DNA of 64,000 nt from an uncultured Aliivibrio sp. (GTDB taxonomy: Bacteria; Pseudomonadota; Gammaproteobacteria; Enterobacterales; Vibrionaceae). The translations under genes and the position numbers were made by a program. The DNA lies in NCBI RefSeq assembly GCF_946479765.1, contig NZ_CAMLHO010000012.1, positions 1 to 64,000 on the forward strand. The letters are read 5' to 3'. Below, in pieces: positions 1-10,500 of this stretch; position 1 is the first letter of the stretch; every line of letters begins with the position of its first letter. The notes beneath the pieces are model-generated. The model was given only the letters and a program-made list of their open reading frames with translations. It did no database searches and was not told where the DNA came from.

Positions 1-165
1 ATCTTTATTACGACGCTCTTCTTTAAATCTTCTTTCATATAAAACTGACTTAGAGGGGTAATTACGTCGTTCTTTCTTTTTACGTAATTCTTCTTGGTAC
101 GTCCCATCAACATCAACCGTCTCTATAATTGTTTCTTCTGAATTTGGTAAGGATTTCTTGTCCAT
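1..165 (-). CDS. Hypothetical small charged protein (partial, runs off the window start)
   Basis: Minus-strand reading frame MDKKSLPNSEETIIETVDVDGTYQEELRKKKERRNYPSKSVLYERRFKEERRNKD..., ATG at 165 preceded by a GGGAGG-like RBS; 3' end outside window. Confidence 0.55.
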   Translation of the reverse strand, partial: MDKKSLPNSEETIIETVDVDGTYQEELRKKKERRNYPSKSVLYERRFKEERRNKD

Positions 166-225
166 AATTCTCCCTCCCTTTCTGATAACAATGTGTTTAA
201 TAAATCATAAACACCCAAATTTTAC

Positions 226-795
226 TTATATGTTATTTTTAACATAGCAAGGGCAGTTAACCAAGTGATCATTAACAACACCAGTTGCTTGTAAAAAGGC
301 ATAGCAAATAGTTGGGCCAACAAATTTAAAACCACGCTTCTTTAAATCTTTACTTAATTTATCCGATAATTCTGTTGTTGCAGGGACTTCAGCCATTGTT
401 TTCCAATGATTTTTAATTGATTGTTTATTTACATAACCCCATAGATACTCAGAAAATCCGCCAAACTCTTGCTGGATCGTCATAAATGCCTGAGCATTAG
501 TAATCACCGAATTAATCTTTAGTCGATTACGTACAATTCGTGCATCTAACATTAGCGTTTCTATTTTTTCTTGATCGTATTGGCTGATGAGTTCAATATC
601 AAAATTATCAAATAGAAATCGATACCCTTCTCGTTTCTTCAAAATCGTAGACCAACTTAATCCCGCCTGCGCGCCTTCCAAGATCAAATATTCAAACAAC
701 TCACGCTCATTATAAACAGGAACGCCCCATTCATTATCGTGATAATCTCGGTCTAAATCAGAAACCTCTGCCCATTCACATCGTTTTTTTTCCAT
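226..795 (-). CDS. tag: DNA-3-methyladenine glycosylase I
   Basis: RCEWAEVSDLDRDYHDNEWGVPVYNERELFEYLILEGAQAGLSW is the Tag family N-terminal signature; C-terminal Cys/His zinc motif. Confidence 0.93.
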   Translation of the reverse strand: MEKKRCEWAEVSDLDRDYHDNEWGVPVYNERELFEYLILEGAQAGLSWSTILKKREGYRFLFDNFDIELISQYDQEKIETLMLDARIVRNRLKINSVITNAQAFMTIQQEFGGFSEYLWGYVNKQSIKNHWKTMAEVPATTELSDKLSKDLKKRGFKFVGPTICYAFLQATGVVNDHLVNCPCYVKNNI

Positions 796-1093
796 TATCC
801 TAACCTCTTTTTTTAGACAACCTAACTAAGCTCACACTACAGTAACAAGTACCCTATTCTGTATATTTCTTATGCTACCATTTACTTACTTTAACTTTGG
901 CCTTATAGCCTGCATAACAACTCTTCCTTCTGTATTCAAAATACTCTGCGTTACTGCCTTATTCCTTACCGGCTTCTTTTTCTAAGATATCATAATGTCT
1001 TTCTACTAAATCAAAATGTCTGATTAAAGATATATACATTTCAATAGACCTGTCAAACTGCATCTCATTAGCCATTAACGAGATGCAGGTCAC

Positions 1094-1990
1094 GTGTATT
1101 ATTTATTACCTCTCTTTACTGTCCTTATTTGGGGCGGTAACTCCATCATCAATAAAATGGCGGCATCGGCTATAGAACCAAGTGCCATGAGTTTTTATCG
1201 TTGGGCATTTGCAATGCTGATTTTGACGCCTTTTTGTTTACCTTCAGTCATTAAATCACGCCATGTTATTCGCCCTTACCTATCTAAATTGGCATTTTTG
1301 GCGTTACTTGGCATGGTGCTAAACCAATCATTAGGTTATTACGCTGGGTTAACCACCACTGCGTCTAATATGTCACTAATTACCTCGTTAGTACCCTTGA
1401 TTAGTATTTTTCTCAGCTTACCTTTACTCGGTAAACGAATCTCTAAACTAAGTATTGTTGGCGCGGTAATTTCGTTAGCGGGTCTTACTTTTATGTTAGG
1501 CCATGGTGATATTACGTTCTTCTTGCATCAACCAATCACAGAGGGGGATGGCCTAATGGTTATTGCTGCCTGTTGTTATGCGGCTTACTGCGTATTAATA
1601 AAGCGTTGGAAAATGCCCATCACAAGCTGGCAGCTTATTTACATGCAAGGCTTGTTTGCTGTTGTGATGCTGACACCACTATGGCTCACCAGTGACAGTT
1701 TATTACCAACCGAAAGCTCTATTCCGCTTATCATGTATGCATCAATTGCTGCCTCTATTTTAGCCCCTTGGATGTGGGTAAAAGCCATTGATGTCATTGG
1801 AGCTGAATCAAGCGCGATGTTCATGAACTTACTGCCGGTGGTTGCAGTCTCACTTGCTGCTATCCTGTTAGGCGAGAAGATTGAGAGTTATCATCTAATG
1901 GGTGGGTTAATGGTGATTTCAGGCGTTATTCTGGCTCAAGTTAAAACCAAAAAAGCCAAACAAGAAGCCAACCTACTTATCAAAGCGTAA
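1094..1990 (+). CDS. EamA/DMT-family transporter
   Basis: About 10 hydrophobic segments, IWGGNSIINKMA start and the duplicated EamA pattern; GTG start. Confidence 0.88.
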   Translation: MYYLLPLFTVLIWGGNSIINKMAASAIEPSAMSFYRWAFAMLILTPFCLPSVIKSRHVIRPYLSKLAFLALLGMVLNQSLGYYAGLTTTASNMSLITSLVPLISIFLSLPLLGKRISKLSIVGAVISLAGLTFMLGHGDITFFLHQPITEGDGLMVIAACCYAAYCVLIKRWKMPITSWQLIYMQGLFAVVMLTPLWLTSDSLLPTESSIPLIMYASIAASILAPWMWVKAIDVIGAESSAMFMNLLPVVAVSLAAILLGEKIESYHLMGGLMVISGVILAQVKTKKAKQEANLLIKA

Positions 1991-2020
1991 CCATCGTTAC
2001 TGATAACTCCTAATAATAAA

Positions 2021-2044
2021 GCCGACTGAGAGTCGGCTTTTTTG
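2021..2044 (+). terminator. Intrinsic terminator
   Basis: GCCGACT GAG AGTCGGC TTTTTT directly downstream of the DMT transporter. Confidence 0.85.
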
Positions 2045-2079
2045 TGCGTTCGAGTTTAATAAGTAAATTATACTTTAGA

Positions 2080-2343
2080 TTAGTTACTGGCCATTTGATG
2101 ATGCTGAGTTAATTGCTTATACAAAACGTCTTTTAATTCTATACGCTGGAGTTTTAGAATGTTCATGTTTTCATCATCAATCGGACTGCCGGATATCTCT
2201 AATTGACGAATATTGTAATCCAATTCGTGATACTTCTGAAGTTCTGCTTTGAATGTTGGATCATCATGATTTAGCTGAACAATATCTAATTTTAGCTCTG
2301 GAAAATCTAAGATAAAAGCATGGTTTTCATTTAGCATTGGCAT
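2080..2343 (-). CDS. YdcH family (DUF465) protein
   Basis: Small protein with the DUF465 pattern FxxLxxxYHELDYNIRQLE...LKLQRIELKDVLYKQL. Confidence 0.75.
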   Translation of the reverse strand: MPMLNENHAFILDFPELKLDIVQLNHDDPTFKAELQKYHELDYNIRQLEISGSPIDDENMNILKLQRIELKDVLYKQLTQHHQMASN

Positions 2344-2554
2344 TTCCTTTTCAATCGAATTACTGACCAGTATAGGAGGTATTTATTGAAATAAATGTGG
2401 GCTAATACGCAAAGTGATGAAGAGTTTACATTGTTGATAAAATAGCAGATTCAAGTTTACTAAATATATGAATACGATTTATCACTACAACTCTTGAGCG
2501 TTAGGCTTATAACGCCTACAATAGCGCACTTTTTATTAAATACAGGTCACAATC

Positions 2555-2803
2555 ATGAACGATACTACATCGCAACCCGCTTTACCGGATCACCTTTCTG
2601 GCAATCCTCGTAGTCCACATCATGTTGCAGAATGTTTTGAACACCACATCGGTATTAAACTTAACGGCAAAGAGCGCTTTGATGTTGAAGAATACTGCAT
2701 TAGTGAAAGCTGGGTAAAAATCCCATCACCTAAAGCACTAGACCGTCGCGGTCAACCGATCCTAATTAAATTAAAAGGCACTGTTGAAGCCTTTTATAAG
2801 TAA
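2555..2803 (+). CDS. DUF3297 family protein
   Basis: ALPDHLSGNPRSPHHVAECFEHHIGIKLNGKERFDVEEYCISE...KGTVEAFYK is typical of DUF3297. Confidence 0.85.
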   Translation: MNDTTSQPALPDHLSGNPRSPHHVAECFEHHIGIKLNGKERFDVEEYCISESWVKIPSPKALDRRGQPILIKLKGTVEAFYK

Positions 2804-2835
2804 GTCTCGATATAAGAGCACTTATCATAAATAAC

Positions 2836-2867
2836 AAAGGGCCTAATTGTATAGTTAGGCCCTTTTT
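2836..2867. terminator. Bidirectional intrinsic terminator
   Basis: AAAGGGCCTAA-ttgtatag-TTAGGCCCTTTTT. Confidence 0.85.
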
Positions 2868-2912
2868 GTTAACGCTATTTATATTAGAGTACCCACACTC
2901 TATAACTAATCA

Positions 2913-3713
2913 TCAATCCGCTAGCTGATCTTCATGCTTAGCGATTTTATGGCCATCTTCGGTACAGCCTTCTTTCCAGTAACTGCTAATGTAAATATCG
3001 TCTTTATCGACGGCTTTTTCATTACGGAAATACGTACGTAGCTGCCTCATATTATTGAATTCACACGCACTCCATACCGCCACTCGACCTTGTTTCCAAT
3101 CTTGAGCACGAACCGCGTCAATCAACCCGCCGTTCTCTGAATTCACTTCTGATTGAATAATCCAAACAATATTCATTCCTTCCGGTTTAGCTAAGGCTTG
3201 CTTGTCGGATTCATGGTTAATTTCAATCACCGCGTATCCCACCGCACTTGATGGCAGGGTTTCTAATTTTGCAGACAACGCAGGTAATGCGGTCATGTCA
3301 GCCACTAAGAAAAACCAATCGGCCTCTTTCGATAAACCTTTGATGGAACCCGGACCAACAATGGATATTTGACTGCCAGCTTTAGCTTGTTGCGACCAAT
3401 TCGATGCAAAACCGCCACTATCAGTACTCACACAATCAACAGAATGATGATGACGTACAAAGTCCACATCCAATTCATTCTGTTCTTGGCGCAAATGACG
3501 AATGGTATAAGTACGCATTTTTGGACGAGTGCCTTCTTCAATACCAGAAAGGTCCGTTCCACCATTCTCATTAAACAACAGCTTAATGTAACCGCCTTCA
3601 CTCTCGGTTTCAAAATCAGATAAATCATCGGCTTTAAACGTAATACGCTGCATATTTGATGTCAGCAGTACGCTACTAATAACCGTTAGTATTCGTGGTG
3701 ATGGCTTACTCAT
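2913..3713 (-). CDS. Siderophore-interacting protein (FAD-binding ferric reductase family)
   Basis: RTYTIRHLR FAD-binding motif and SIP C-terminal domain (AVWSACEFNNMRQLRTYFRNE...ISSYWKEGCTEDGH). Start chosen at MSKPSPRIL (3713), preceded by AAGGAACG, rather than the ORF start at 3770. Confidence 0.85.
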   Translation of the reverse strand: MSKPSPRILTVISSVLLTSNMQRITFKADDLSDFETESEGGYIKLLFNENGGTDLSGIEEGTRPKMRTYTIRHLRQEQNELDVDFVRHHHSVDCVSTDSGGFASNWSQQAKAGSQISIVGPGSIKGLSKEADWFFLVADMTALPALSAKLETLPSSAVGYAVIEINHESDKQALAKPEGMNIVWIIQSEVNSENGGLIDAVRAQDWKQGRVAVWSACEFNNMRQLRTYFRNEKAVDKDDIYISSYWKEGCTEDGHKIAKHEDQLAD

Positions 3714-3748
3714 AAACGCGTTCCTTATCTTATTTTGTACATCGTCTA

Positions 3749-4510
3749 TTACTGACCATAGTACATACAAATACGTTGTCCATTAACTTCATGGATATCA
3801 AATTCAGTGTCATAAATATCTGAAAGAACGTCTTTTCTGATCACTTCTGCTACCGTACCATTAGCAACCACTTTGCCTTTTTTAAGCGCGACAATATTAT
3901 CTGAATAGCATGAGGCAAAGTTGATATCATGAATCACAATTACGACGGCTTTTCCTAACTCATGCGCTAAGGTTTTAATGTTTTTCATGATCTGCAATGA
4001 GTGTTTAATATCAAGATTATTCAATGGCTCATCTAAGAACACGTAATCCGTATCTTGAGCAACAACCATTGCAATAAAGGCTAATTGACGTTGCCCCCCA
4101 CTCAGCTCATCTAAATATTTATCTTGGATGTCCGTTAAATCAAGGTAATTAATCGCGTTATCAATCACCTCGTTATCATGCTTCGTTAGCTTGCCTTGGC
4201 TGTAAGGAAACCGCCCAAAAGCAACCAATTCACGCACGGTAAAGCGCATATTTAGATTGTTTGATTGACGAAGTACCGACAGTTTTTTTGCTAAAACTTT
4301 TGTGTCCCAATCGACCACTTCTTTGTTTTCAATTAATACGCTACCACTGTCTTTTGCTAACAAACGGCTCGCCATTGATAACACGGTACTTTTACCTGCG
4401 CCGTTAGGTCCAATGATTGACGTCACTTCACCTTTAATGAACGAGGCAGAGGCTTGATCAACCACTTTTTGCTGACCAAATGATTTTGATAGTTGAGATA
4501 ATGAAATCAT
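3749..4510 (-). CDS. Iron-siderophore ABC transporter ATP-binding protein (VctC/YclP-like)
   Basis: Walker A GPNGAGKST, signature LSGGQRQ, Walker B DYVFLDEP. Confidence 0.9.
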   Translation of the reverse strand: MISLSQLSKSFGQQKVVDQASASFIKGEVTSIIGPNGAGKSTVLSMASRLLAKDSGSVLIENKEVVDWDTKVLAKKLSVLRQSNNLNMRFTVRELVAFGRFPYSQGKLTKHDNEVIDNAINYLDLTDIQDKYLDELSGGQRQLAFIAMVVAQDTDYVFLDEPLNNLDIKHSLQIMKNIKTLAHELGKAVVIVIHDINFASCYSDNIVALKKGKVVANGTVAEVIRKDVLSDIYDTEFDIHEVNGQRICMYYGQ

Positions 4511-4518
4511 ACGTTTCT

Positions 4519-5514
4519 CTATTGAATTTTTTGTCTAACAAGCAGTGATAAGAAATACAAACCACCGATAAAATTAATCACTACGCTTAAGGTCGTTTCA
4601 AACTTAAAGACATTCTCAATTACCCATTGGCCCGATAACAACATCGACATCGCCATTAAGCTGCTTCCCATTAATAGAGTTCGGTGACGGTAGGTATGAA
4701 AGAATTCTTTAGCTAAGTTTGCCACTAATAAACCAAAGAACATCACAGGGCCAACTAAGGCAGTAGATACCGAAATTAGAATCGCCACTAAAATCAGCAC
4801 CTGTTTGGTTACCTTACCAACATCAACCCCTAGACTCGTGGCGTTGTCATTATCCAACCAAAAGATATCTAACACGTTAGACAGTCTAAAAAGCAATGCA
4901 CTGATAAGTAGTAGAGGAATAACACAGAAATAAACGAGATCTTTATTGATGTTGTTAAAACTCGCAAACATGCTGCCTTGAATGGTAGAAAACTCATTTG
5001 GATCGATAACCATCATGAAAAATGACGATATATTGGAAAACAGTTGTCCAAAAATCACACCCAATAACAACAAGGTAATGACATTGCTATTGTTCTTTTT
5101 AAAATAAAAACCAAACAGCAATAACGAGAACCCAATCATAATAAAAACAGACAAGGCAAAGTTCACAAATGGGTTCAATATGAACACACTAAATGAACCA
5201 AAAATCACGACAACTAAAACTTGAGTTAACAAATACAAGGCATCAAATCCCATAATACTTGGCGTTAAAATACGGTTATGAGTAATGGTTTGAAACACCA
5301 ACGACGATTGAGCAATCGCAATACTTGCTAAAATCATCGCCAATACTTTAGGTACACGACGAGATAAGAAATACTCGTAATTTGATGCATCTAACCCAAT
5401 ACCAATAAATAAAAACGCAAACAGAACCGTAATGAATGCTAACCCTGTTAATTTAATTGAATCAGACATTTTGTTTTCCTTTAACGATGAAAGCAATAAA
5501 CACGACACCGCCAA
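4519..5514 (-). CDS. Iron-siderophore ABC transporter permease (FecCD family)
   Basis: FecCD-type multi-TM protein; SRRVPKVLAMILASIAIAQSSLVFQTITHNRILTPSIMGFDALY; likely start at MSDSIKLTG (about 5469). Confidence 0.85.
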   Translation of the reverse strand: MAVSCLLLSSLKENKMSDSIKLTGLAFITVLFAFLFIGIGLDASNYEYFLSRRVPKVLAMILASIAIAQSSLVFQTITHNRILTPSIMGFDALYLLTQVLVVVIFGSFSVFILNPFVNFALSVFIMIGFSLLLFGFYFKKNNSNVITLLLLGVIFGQLFSNISSFFMMVIDPNEFSTIQGSMFASFNNINKDLVYFCVIPLLLISALLFRLSNVLDIFWLDNDNATSLGVDVGKVTKQVLILVAILISVSTALVGPVMFFGLLVANLAKEFFHTYRHRTLLMGSSLMAMSMLLSGQWVIENVFKFETTLSVVINFIGGLYFLSLLVRQKIQ

Positions 5515-6418
5515 GAATACTAATGATCATAGAGATAGGAATTTCATAAGGGAAGATAACAATACGCCCAACAACATCACACACAAGGATAAGAATCGCC
5601 CCCACAATCGCCGTTAATGGAATATTTTTACGTAAGTTATCCCCATAAAACTGAGCGACTAAATTTGGCACAATCAGGCCAAGAAACGGCAGTTGACCCA
5701 CAATCATAACTACCGTTGCTGACATCACCGATACCAACATAATACCGATAAACAAAATTTGTTTGTAATTCAGGCCAATATTCGTCGCGAAGTCTTTGCC
5801 CATACCCACAGCAGATAAACGCGTGGCATACCAGTAGCTGATAATTGAAATCGGAACGGCGATATAAAGCAGTTCATAGTTACCTTGCAAAATGCTGGCA
5901 AAATTAGCCACTGTCCATGCTGACAGGTTTTGAACCGCATCATATTTGTAAGCGATAAAGGTCGCCGCAGAAGAAACAACATTACCAAAGATGATGCCGA
6001 CTAATGGCACAAAAATGGCATTTTTGAATTGAATACGGTGGATAAATTGGATGAAGATTAACGTGCCAACAATCGACATACCGAAGATCAGTAATAAATT
6101 ATCACCATGCCCAAAAATCACTAAACTGAGTACATAACCAAGCATTGCACACTCAATCGTACCAGATGTCGATGGTGCAGCGAATCGGTTCTGGCTAATC
6201 TGCTGCATAATTAAGCCCGCAATACTGAGACCCGCACCCGATAATAAAATAGCCAATAAACGCGGTAAACGACTCACTGCAAGTAATTCTAACGCTTCTA
6301 TGTCACCACTAAAAATAGCGGTCAACGATAAGTCAGCAACACCGATAAATACAGAAGCAACGCTCAGTACAATAAGAACAAGCAATAACTTTTTCAAAGC
6401 TAACCTCAGCCTGCACAA
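5462..6418 (-). CDS. Iron-siderophore ABC transporter permease (FecCD family)
   Basis: SRLPRLLAILLSGAGLSIAGLIMQQISQNRFAAPSTSGTIECAMLG is a FecCD motif. Confidence 0.88.
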   Translation of the reverse strand: MCRLRLALKKLLLVLIVLSVASVFIGVADLSLTAIFSGDIEALELLAVSRLPRLLAILLSGAGLSIAGLIMQQISQNRFAAPSTSGTIECAMLGYVLSLVIFGHGDNLLLIFGMSIVGTLIFIQFIHRIQFKNAIFVPLVGIIFGNVVSSAATFIAYKYDAVQNLSAWTVANFASILQGNYELLYIAVPISIISYWYATRLSAVGMGKDFATNIGLNYKQILFIGIMLVSVMSATVVMIVGQLPFLGLIVPNLVAQFYGDNLRKNIPLTAIVGAILILVCDVVGRIVIFPYEIPISMIISILGGVVFIAFIVKGKQNV

Positions 6419-6487
6419 AGCGTGCTATCTCAGAGAAATAACACGCTTTAAGGAAAATTAAGTGTAAGAATATTAGGAATTATTATC

Positions 6488-7393
6488 CTAAAGGTGAATA
6501 GATTGCTTTACGTCTTCAATCATCTGATCTGTTGCTGTAACCCCTGCGATGGCTATATACCAAGCATTGATATCTAAGTAAGTTAAGCTATCGTTTTTGT
6601 AGGCGTCCGTCGCTTTTACTAGTGGGTTAGCAAATTCTTCACGTGTGCGGCTTTTGTCTTTGTTAATTAATTTATCTTTATCAACAATAAGAAGATTTGA
6701 TGGGTTCACATCACGAATGTACTCATAAGACACCAAGTCACCATGGTTAGATTCTTTAATGCCTTTCGCCGCTTCTTTAAAACCAAAATCTTTATAAATA
6801 GCAGAGAAACGCGATTGAGCACCAAAAGTCGTGATATTTCCACCTGCACTCATGACCGTTAGTGCCGCTACATTATTATTTTGGTTATGTGTATTTATCT
6901 TCGTTATTTCAACATCGACACTGGCAATTTTCGCTTCAACTTTAGGCTGAATTTCAAATACATCCCCTAGCATGCGCCATTGTTGTTGTGTGCTTTCCCA
7001 ATACCCTTTTGAATCGACAGCAAATACAATGGTTGGGGCGATTTCAGACAATTCTTTGTACGCTTTAATGGCACGAGATCCCATGATAATCACATCAGGT
7101 TTTTGCATGTAAATTGTTTCAAAATCAGGATCACTAAGGCTGCCCGATGAAGCAAATTCGTTGGTTGTGTATTTAAGAAGATAAGACGGCATGGTTGTCG
7201 CTTGAGTTACCGCTACTGGTTTAATACCAAAATAATCAAGTGCATCAAGAGTGCCAGTTCCAATAACAACAACACGTTGAGGTTTCGTCTCAAGTGTAGT
7301 TTTACCTAACTGATGAGAAACTGTGATCATTTCTGCATAAGAAGACGCAGAAACCAGCAAACCCAATAACATTGTAGCGATATTCTTTTTCAT
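6488..7393 (-). CDS. Iron-siderophore ABC transporter substrate-binding protein (FatB/VctP/YclQ-like)
   Basis: Signal peptide MKKNIATMLLGLLVSASSYA; PQRVVVIGTGTLDALDYFGI periplasmic-binding fold; start at MKKN (7393) rather than the ORF start at 7456. Confidence 0.88.
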   Translation of the reverse strand: MKKNIATMLLGLLVSASSYAEMITVSHQLGKTTLETKPQRVVVIGTGTLDALDYFGIKPVAVTQATTMPSYLLKYTTNEFASSGSLSDPDFETIYMQKPDVIIMGSRAIKAYKELSEIAPTIVFAVDSKGYWESTQQQWRMLGDVFEIQPKVEAKIASVDVEITKINTHNQNNNVAALTVMSAGGNITTFGAQSRFSAIYKDFGFKEAAKGIKESNHGDLVSYEYIRDVNPSNLLIVDKDKLINKDKSRTREEFANPLVKATDAYKNDSLTYLDINAWYIAIAGVTATDQMIEDVKQSIHL

Positions 7394-7435
7394 ACTCTTT
7401 ACACTCAAGTGATAACTATTCGTATTTATGTTTAC

Positions 7436-7455
7436 TATAATGAAAATCACTCTCA
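7436..7455. promoter_or_regulatory. Putative Fur box upstream of the siderophore-uptake operon
   Basis: TATAATGAAAATCACTCTC matches GATAATGATAATCATTATC at 15/19 positions. Confidence 0.75.
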
Positions 7456-7519
7456 TTCGCTAGAATAAAAAAGTAAAGATTGTAAAGGCGTAGAATTAAA
7501 TGTGCATGCCTGCACTAAC

Positions 7520-10500
7520 ACATTTAACTGCCTGTGCGGCAGTGAACGCGAAGCGGCGCGGAGAATCGACAATTAATGGTTTCTAAGCTGCCTGTGCGGC
7601 AGTGAACTTGTTGGATATGATCCGAGAGGCGGCGGCCAATTTCTAAGCTGCCTGTGCGGCAGTGAACATCTCAGAGTTTCAAATAAACGCAGAGTCTCCT
7701 TTCTAAGCTGCCTGTGCGGCAGTGAACCCAAGCTTTTGAAGTGGTTGCGGGTAGCGCATTTTCTAAGCTGCCTGTGCGGCAGTGAACGCATTCACTTCAA
7801 CCGAACCAAGTGATGTGATTTTCTAAGCTGCCTGTGCGGCAGTGAACTTATGGCCATTTCAAGTATAGCCAATGCGCCATTTCTAAGCTGCCTGTGCGGC
7901 AGTGAACATTTATTAGTACCAATAATAAAACGAGTTACATTTCTAAGCTGCCTGTGCGGCAGTGAACGATAGTTGAGCTGGCCGCCGCTGATGGTTGCGT
8001 TTCTAAGCTGCCTGTGCGGCAGTGAACACTATTTTCTTTTGCATTTCTCGCAACTGCTTTTTCTAAGCTGCCTGTGCGGCAGTGAACATTATCAATGGGG
8101 TTCCGAATGTTGGGATCGCTTTCTAAGCTGCCTGTGCGGCAGTGAACGCTAATTCAAAATTTCGCTGTTCATGCTGCAATTTCTAAGCTGCCTGTGCGGC
8201 AGTGAACGCTTTACTTGGCATTTCATTGTGCTTGCTGTTTTTCTAAGCTGCCTGTGCGGCAGTGAACCTTTGATTGGCGATCCATTATCTACAGTCGCGT
8301 TTCTAAGCTGCCTGTGCGGCAGTGAACCCTCGCTTTTTGGCGCTAATTGGGACAATGCATTTCTAAGCTGCCTGTGCGGCAGTGAACCGATAAATAAAAC
8401 AATGCGCCGTTTTTTTGAATTTCTAAGCTGCCTGTGCGGCAGTGAACGCAACCAACCTTTACATACGTCTTCACCGTTTTTTCTAAGCTGCCTGTGCGGC
8501 AGTGAACGCAAACCTCACGAGGTTGTCAATACCTCACGATTTCTAAGCTGCCTGTGCGGCAGTGAACTACTGAATGGAAGCAGCGTTGGCATCGTGCAAT
8601 TTCTAAGCTGCCTGTGCGGCAGTGAACGGTGGAATATTGCGAAGTTCTCACCCCCTACTTTTCTAAGCTGCCTGTGCGGCAGTGAACCTTCCGCCGAACT
8701 CACCCGCTACACTTGGATATTTCTAAGCTGCCTGTGCGGCAGTGAACAAACAACTCGATGCCGAATGGTACGCGGCCAATTTCTAAGCTGCCTGTGCGGC
8801 AGTGAACTTGAGACAGTCAGTGTAATGACACTATCGTCTTTTCTAAGCTGCCTGTGCGGCAGTGAACAGAATACAAAGAGGGGTTTCTCTTGCTTTGATT
8901 TTTCTAAGCTGCCTGTGCGGCAGTGAACTAATGTCATCACTAGAACTTGCTGAGGTATGTGTTTCTAAGCTGCCTGTGCGGCAGTGAACACCCCAACAAC
9001 TATATCAACTTTAGGTTCGTGTTTCTAAGCTGCCTGTGCGGCAGTGAACCAAAAAAGGCTTTACCAGAGTGGGCTTGCTCTTTTCTAAGCTGCCTGTGCG
9101 GCAGTGAACGTTGCCGTATGCGCTGGCGCTATTATGCATACTTTCTAAGCTGCCTGTGCGGCAGTGAACGCTCTGGTGAAAAATCTATATCTTCACTTAA
9201 TTTTCTAAGCTGCCTGTGCGGCAGTGAACTAACCATCGCTCGTAACTTGGGCGAACGTGCTTTTCTAAGCTGCCTGTGCGGCAGTGAACTCTAATATTAC
9301 GTTGCTCATAATCTACCTTACTTTCTAAGCTGCCTGTGCGGCAGTGAACGCGGCTGACTCATTCAAAGATAAGCCTGCATTTTTCTAAGCTGCCTGTGCG
9401 GCAGTGAACGCGCCTTTACTTAACAGCGCCGCCCCCAACGCTTTCTAAGCTGCCTGTGCGGCAGTGAACGGCAGCGATTGTCGCGGCTATTCCGGATGAA
9501 TTTTCTAAGCTGCCTGTGCGGCAGTGAACATGCAAGCGGCGTAATGGCAATTGCCGCAGGTTTTCTAAGCTGCCTGTGCGGCAGTGAACAATACACTTGG
9601 TTTAAAAACGAATTTGCAGCATTTCTAAGCTGCCTGTGCGGCAGTGAACTTTCATTATCAAACTGAAAGCCAAGAGTGAGTTTTCTAAGCTGCCTGTGCG
9701 GCAGTGAACCGACACGTTGACACTCATAACGAGGTTCTACTTTTCTAAGCTGCCTGTGCGGCAGTGAACCACGTCGAATAGGTTTGAGTTATTCCGTATA
9801 CTTTCTAAGCTGCCTGTGCGGCAGTGAACGGGACAAAATCGCAACGGAAGTTCCATCGTCTTTTCTAAGCTGCCTGTGCGGCAGTGAACACAGCCTTTGA
9901 AGGGTTCCGCTCTTTACTATGTTTCTAAGCTGCCTGTGCGGCAGTGAACGAAACAACGATTGAAACGCTAGAAGAATGGGATTTCTAAGCTGCCTGTGCG
10001 GCAGTGAACTGGCTCAGGAGCGCCTATCTCTACTTATCTTTTTTCTAAGCTGCCTGTGCGGCAGTGAACGGTTTTCGCCATCCACATACCACCATTCGAC
10101 GTTTCTAAGCTGCCTGTGCGGCAGTGAACATCCCCGACCTGAAGGACGGGGCTTTTCGTGCTTTCTAAGCTGCCTGTGCGGCAGTGAACAGTTATTGAAA
10201 AGAACGCTTGCTTAAATGGGTTTTCTAAGCTGCCTGTGCGGCAGTGAACTCGTTAGGCAACGGAACAGTAACAGCGAAACATTTCTAAGCTGCCTGTGCG
10301 GCAGTGAACAAGTAAATGTATTCGATCAGTGGGATTTCATATTTCTAAGCTGCCTGTGCGGCAGTGAACTAAGAAGCGGCGGAGAGTGGCCGCCGCTTCC
10401 ATTTCTAAGCTGCCTGTGCGGCAGTGAACGGGTGCTGTACGGTTTACGAAACTACCTGTAGTTTCTAAGCTGCCTGTGCGGCAGTGAACGACCAACTACT

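Noticed and set aside
3369-3623. Plus-strand ORF opposite the siderophore-interacting gene
   Set aside because: Antisense to a well supported CDS, no family resemblance.
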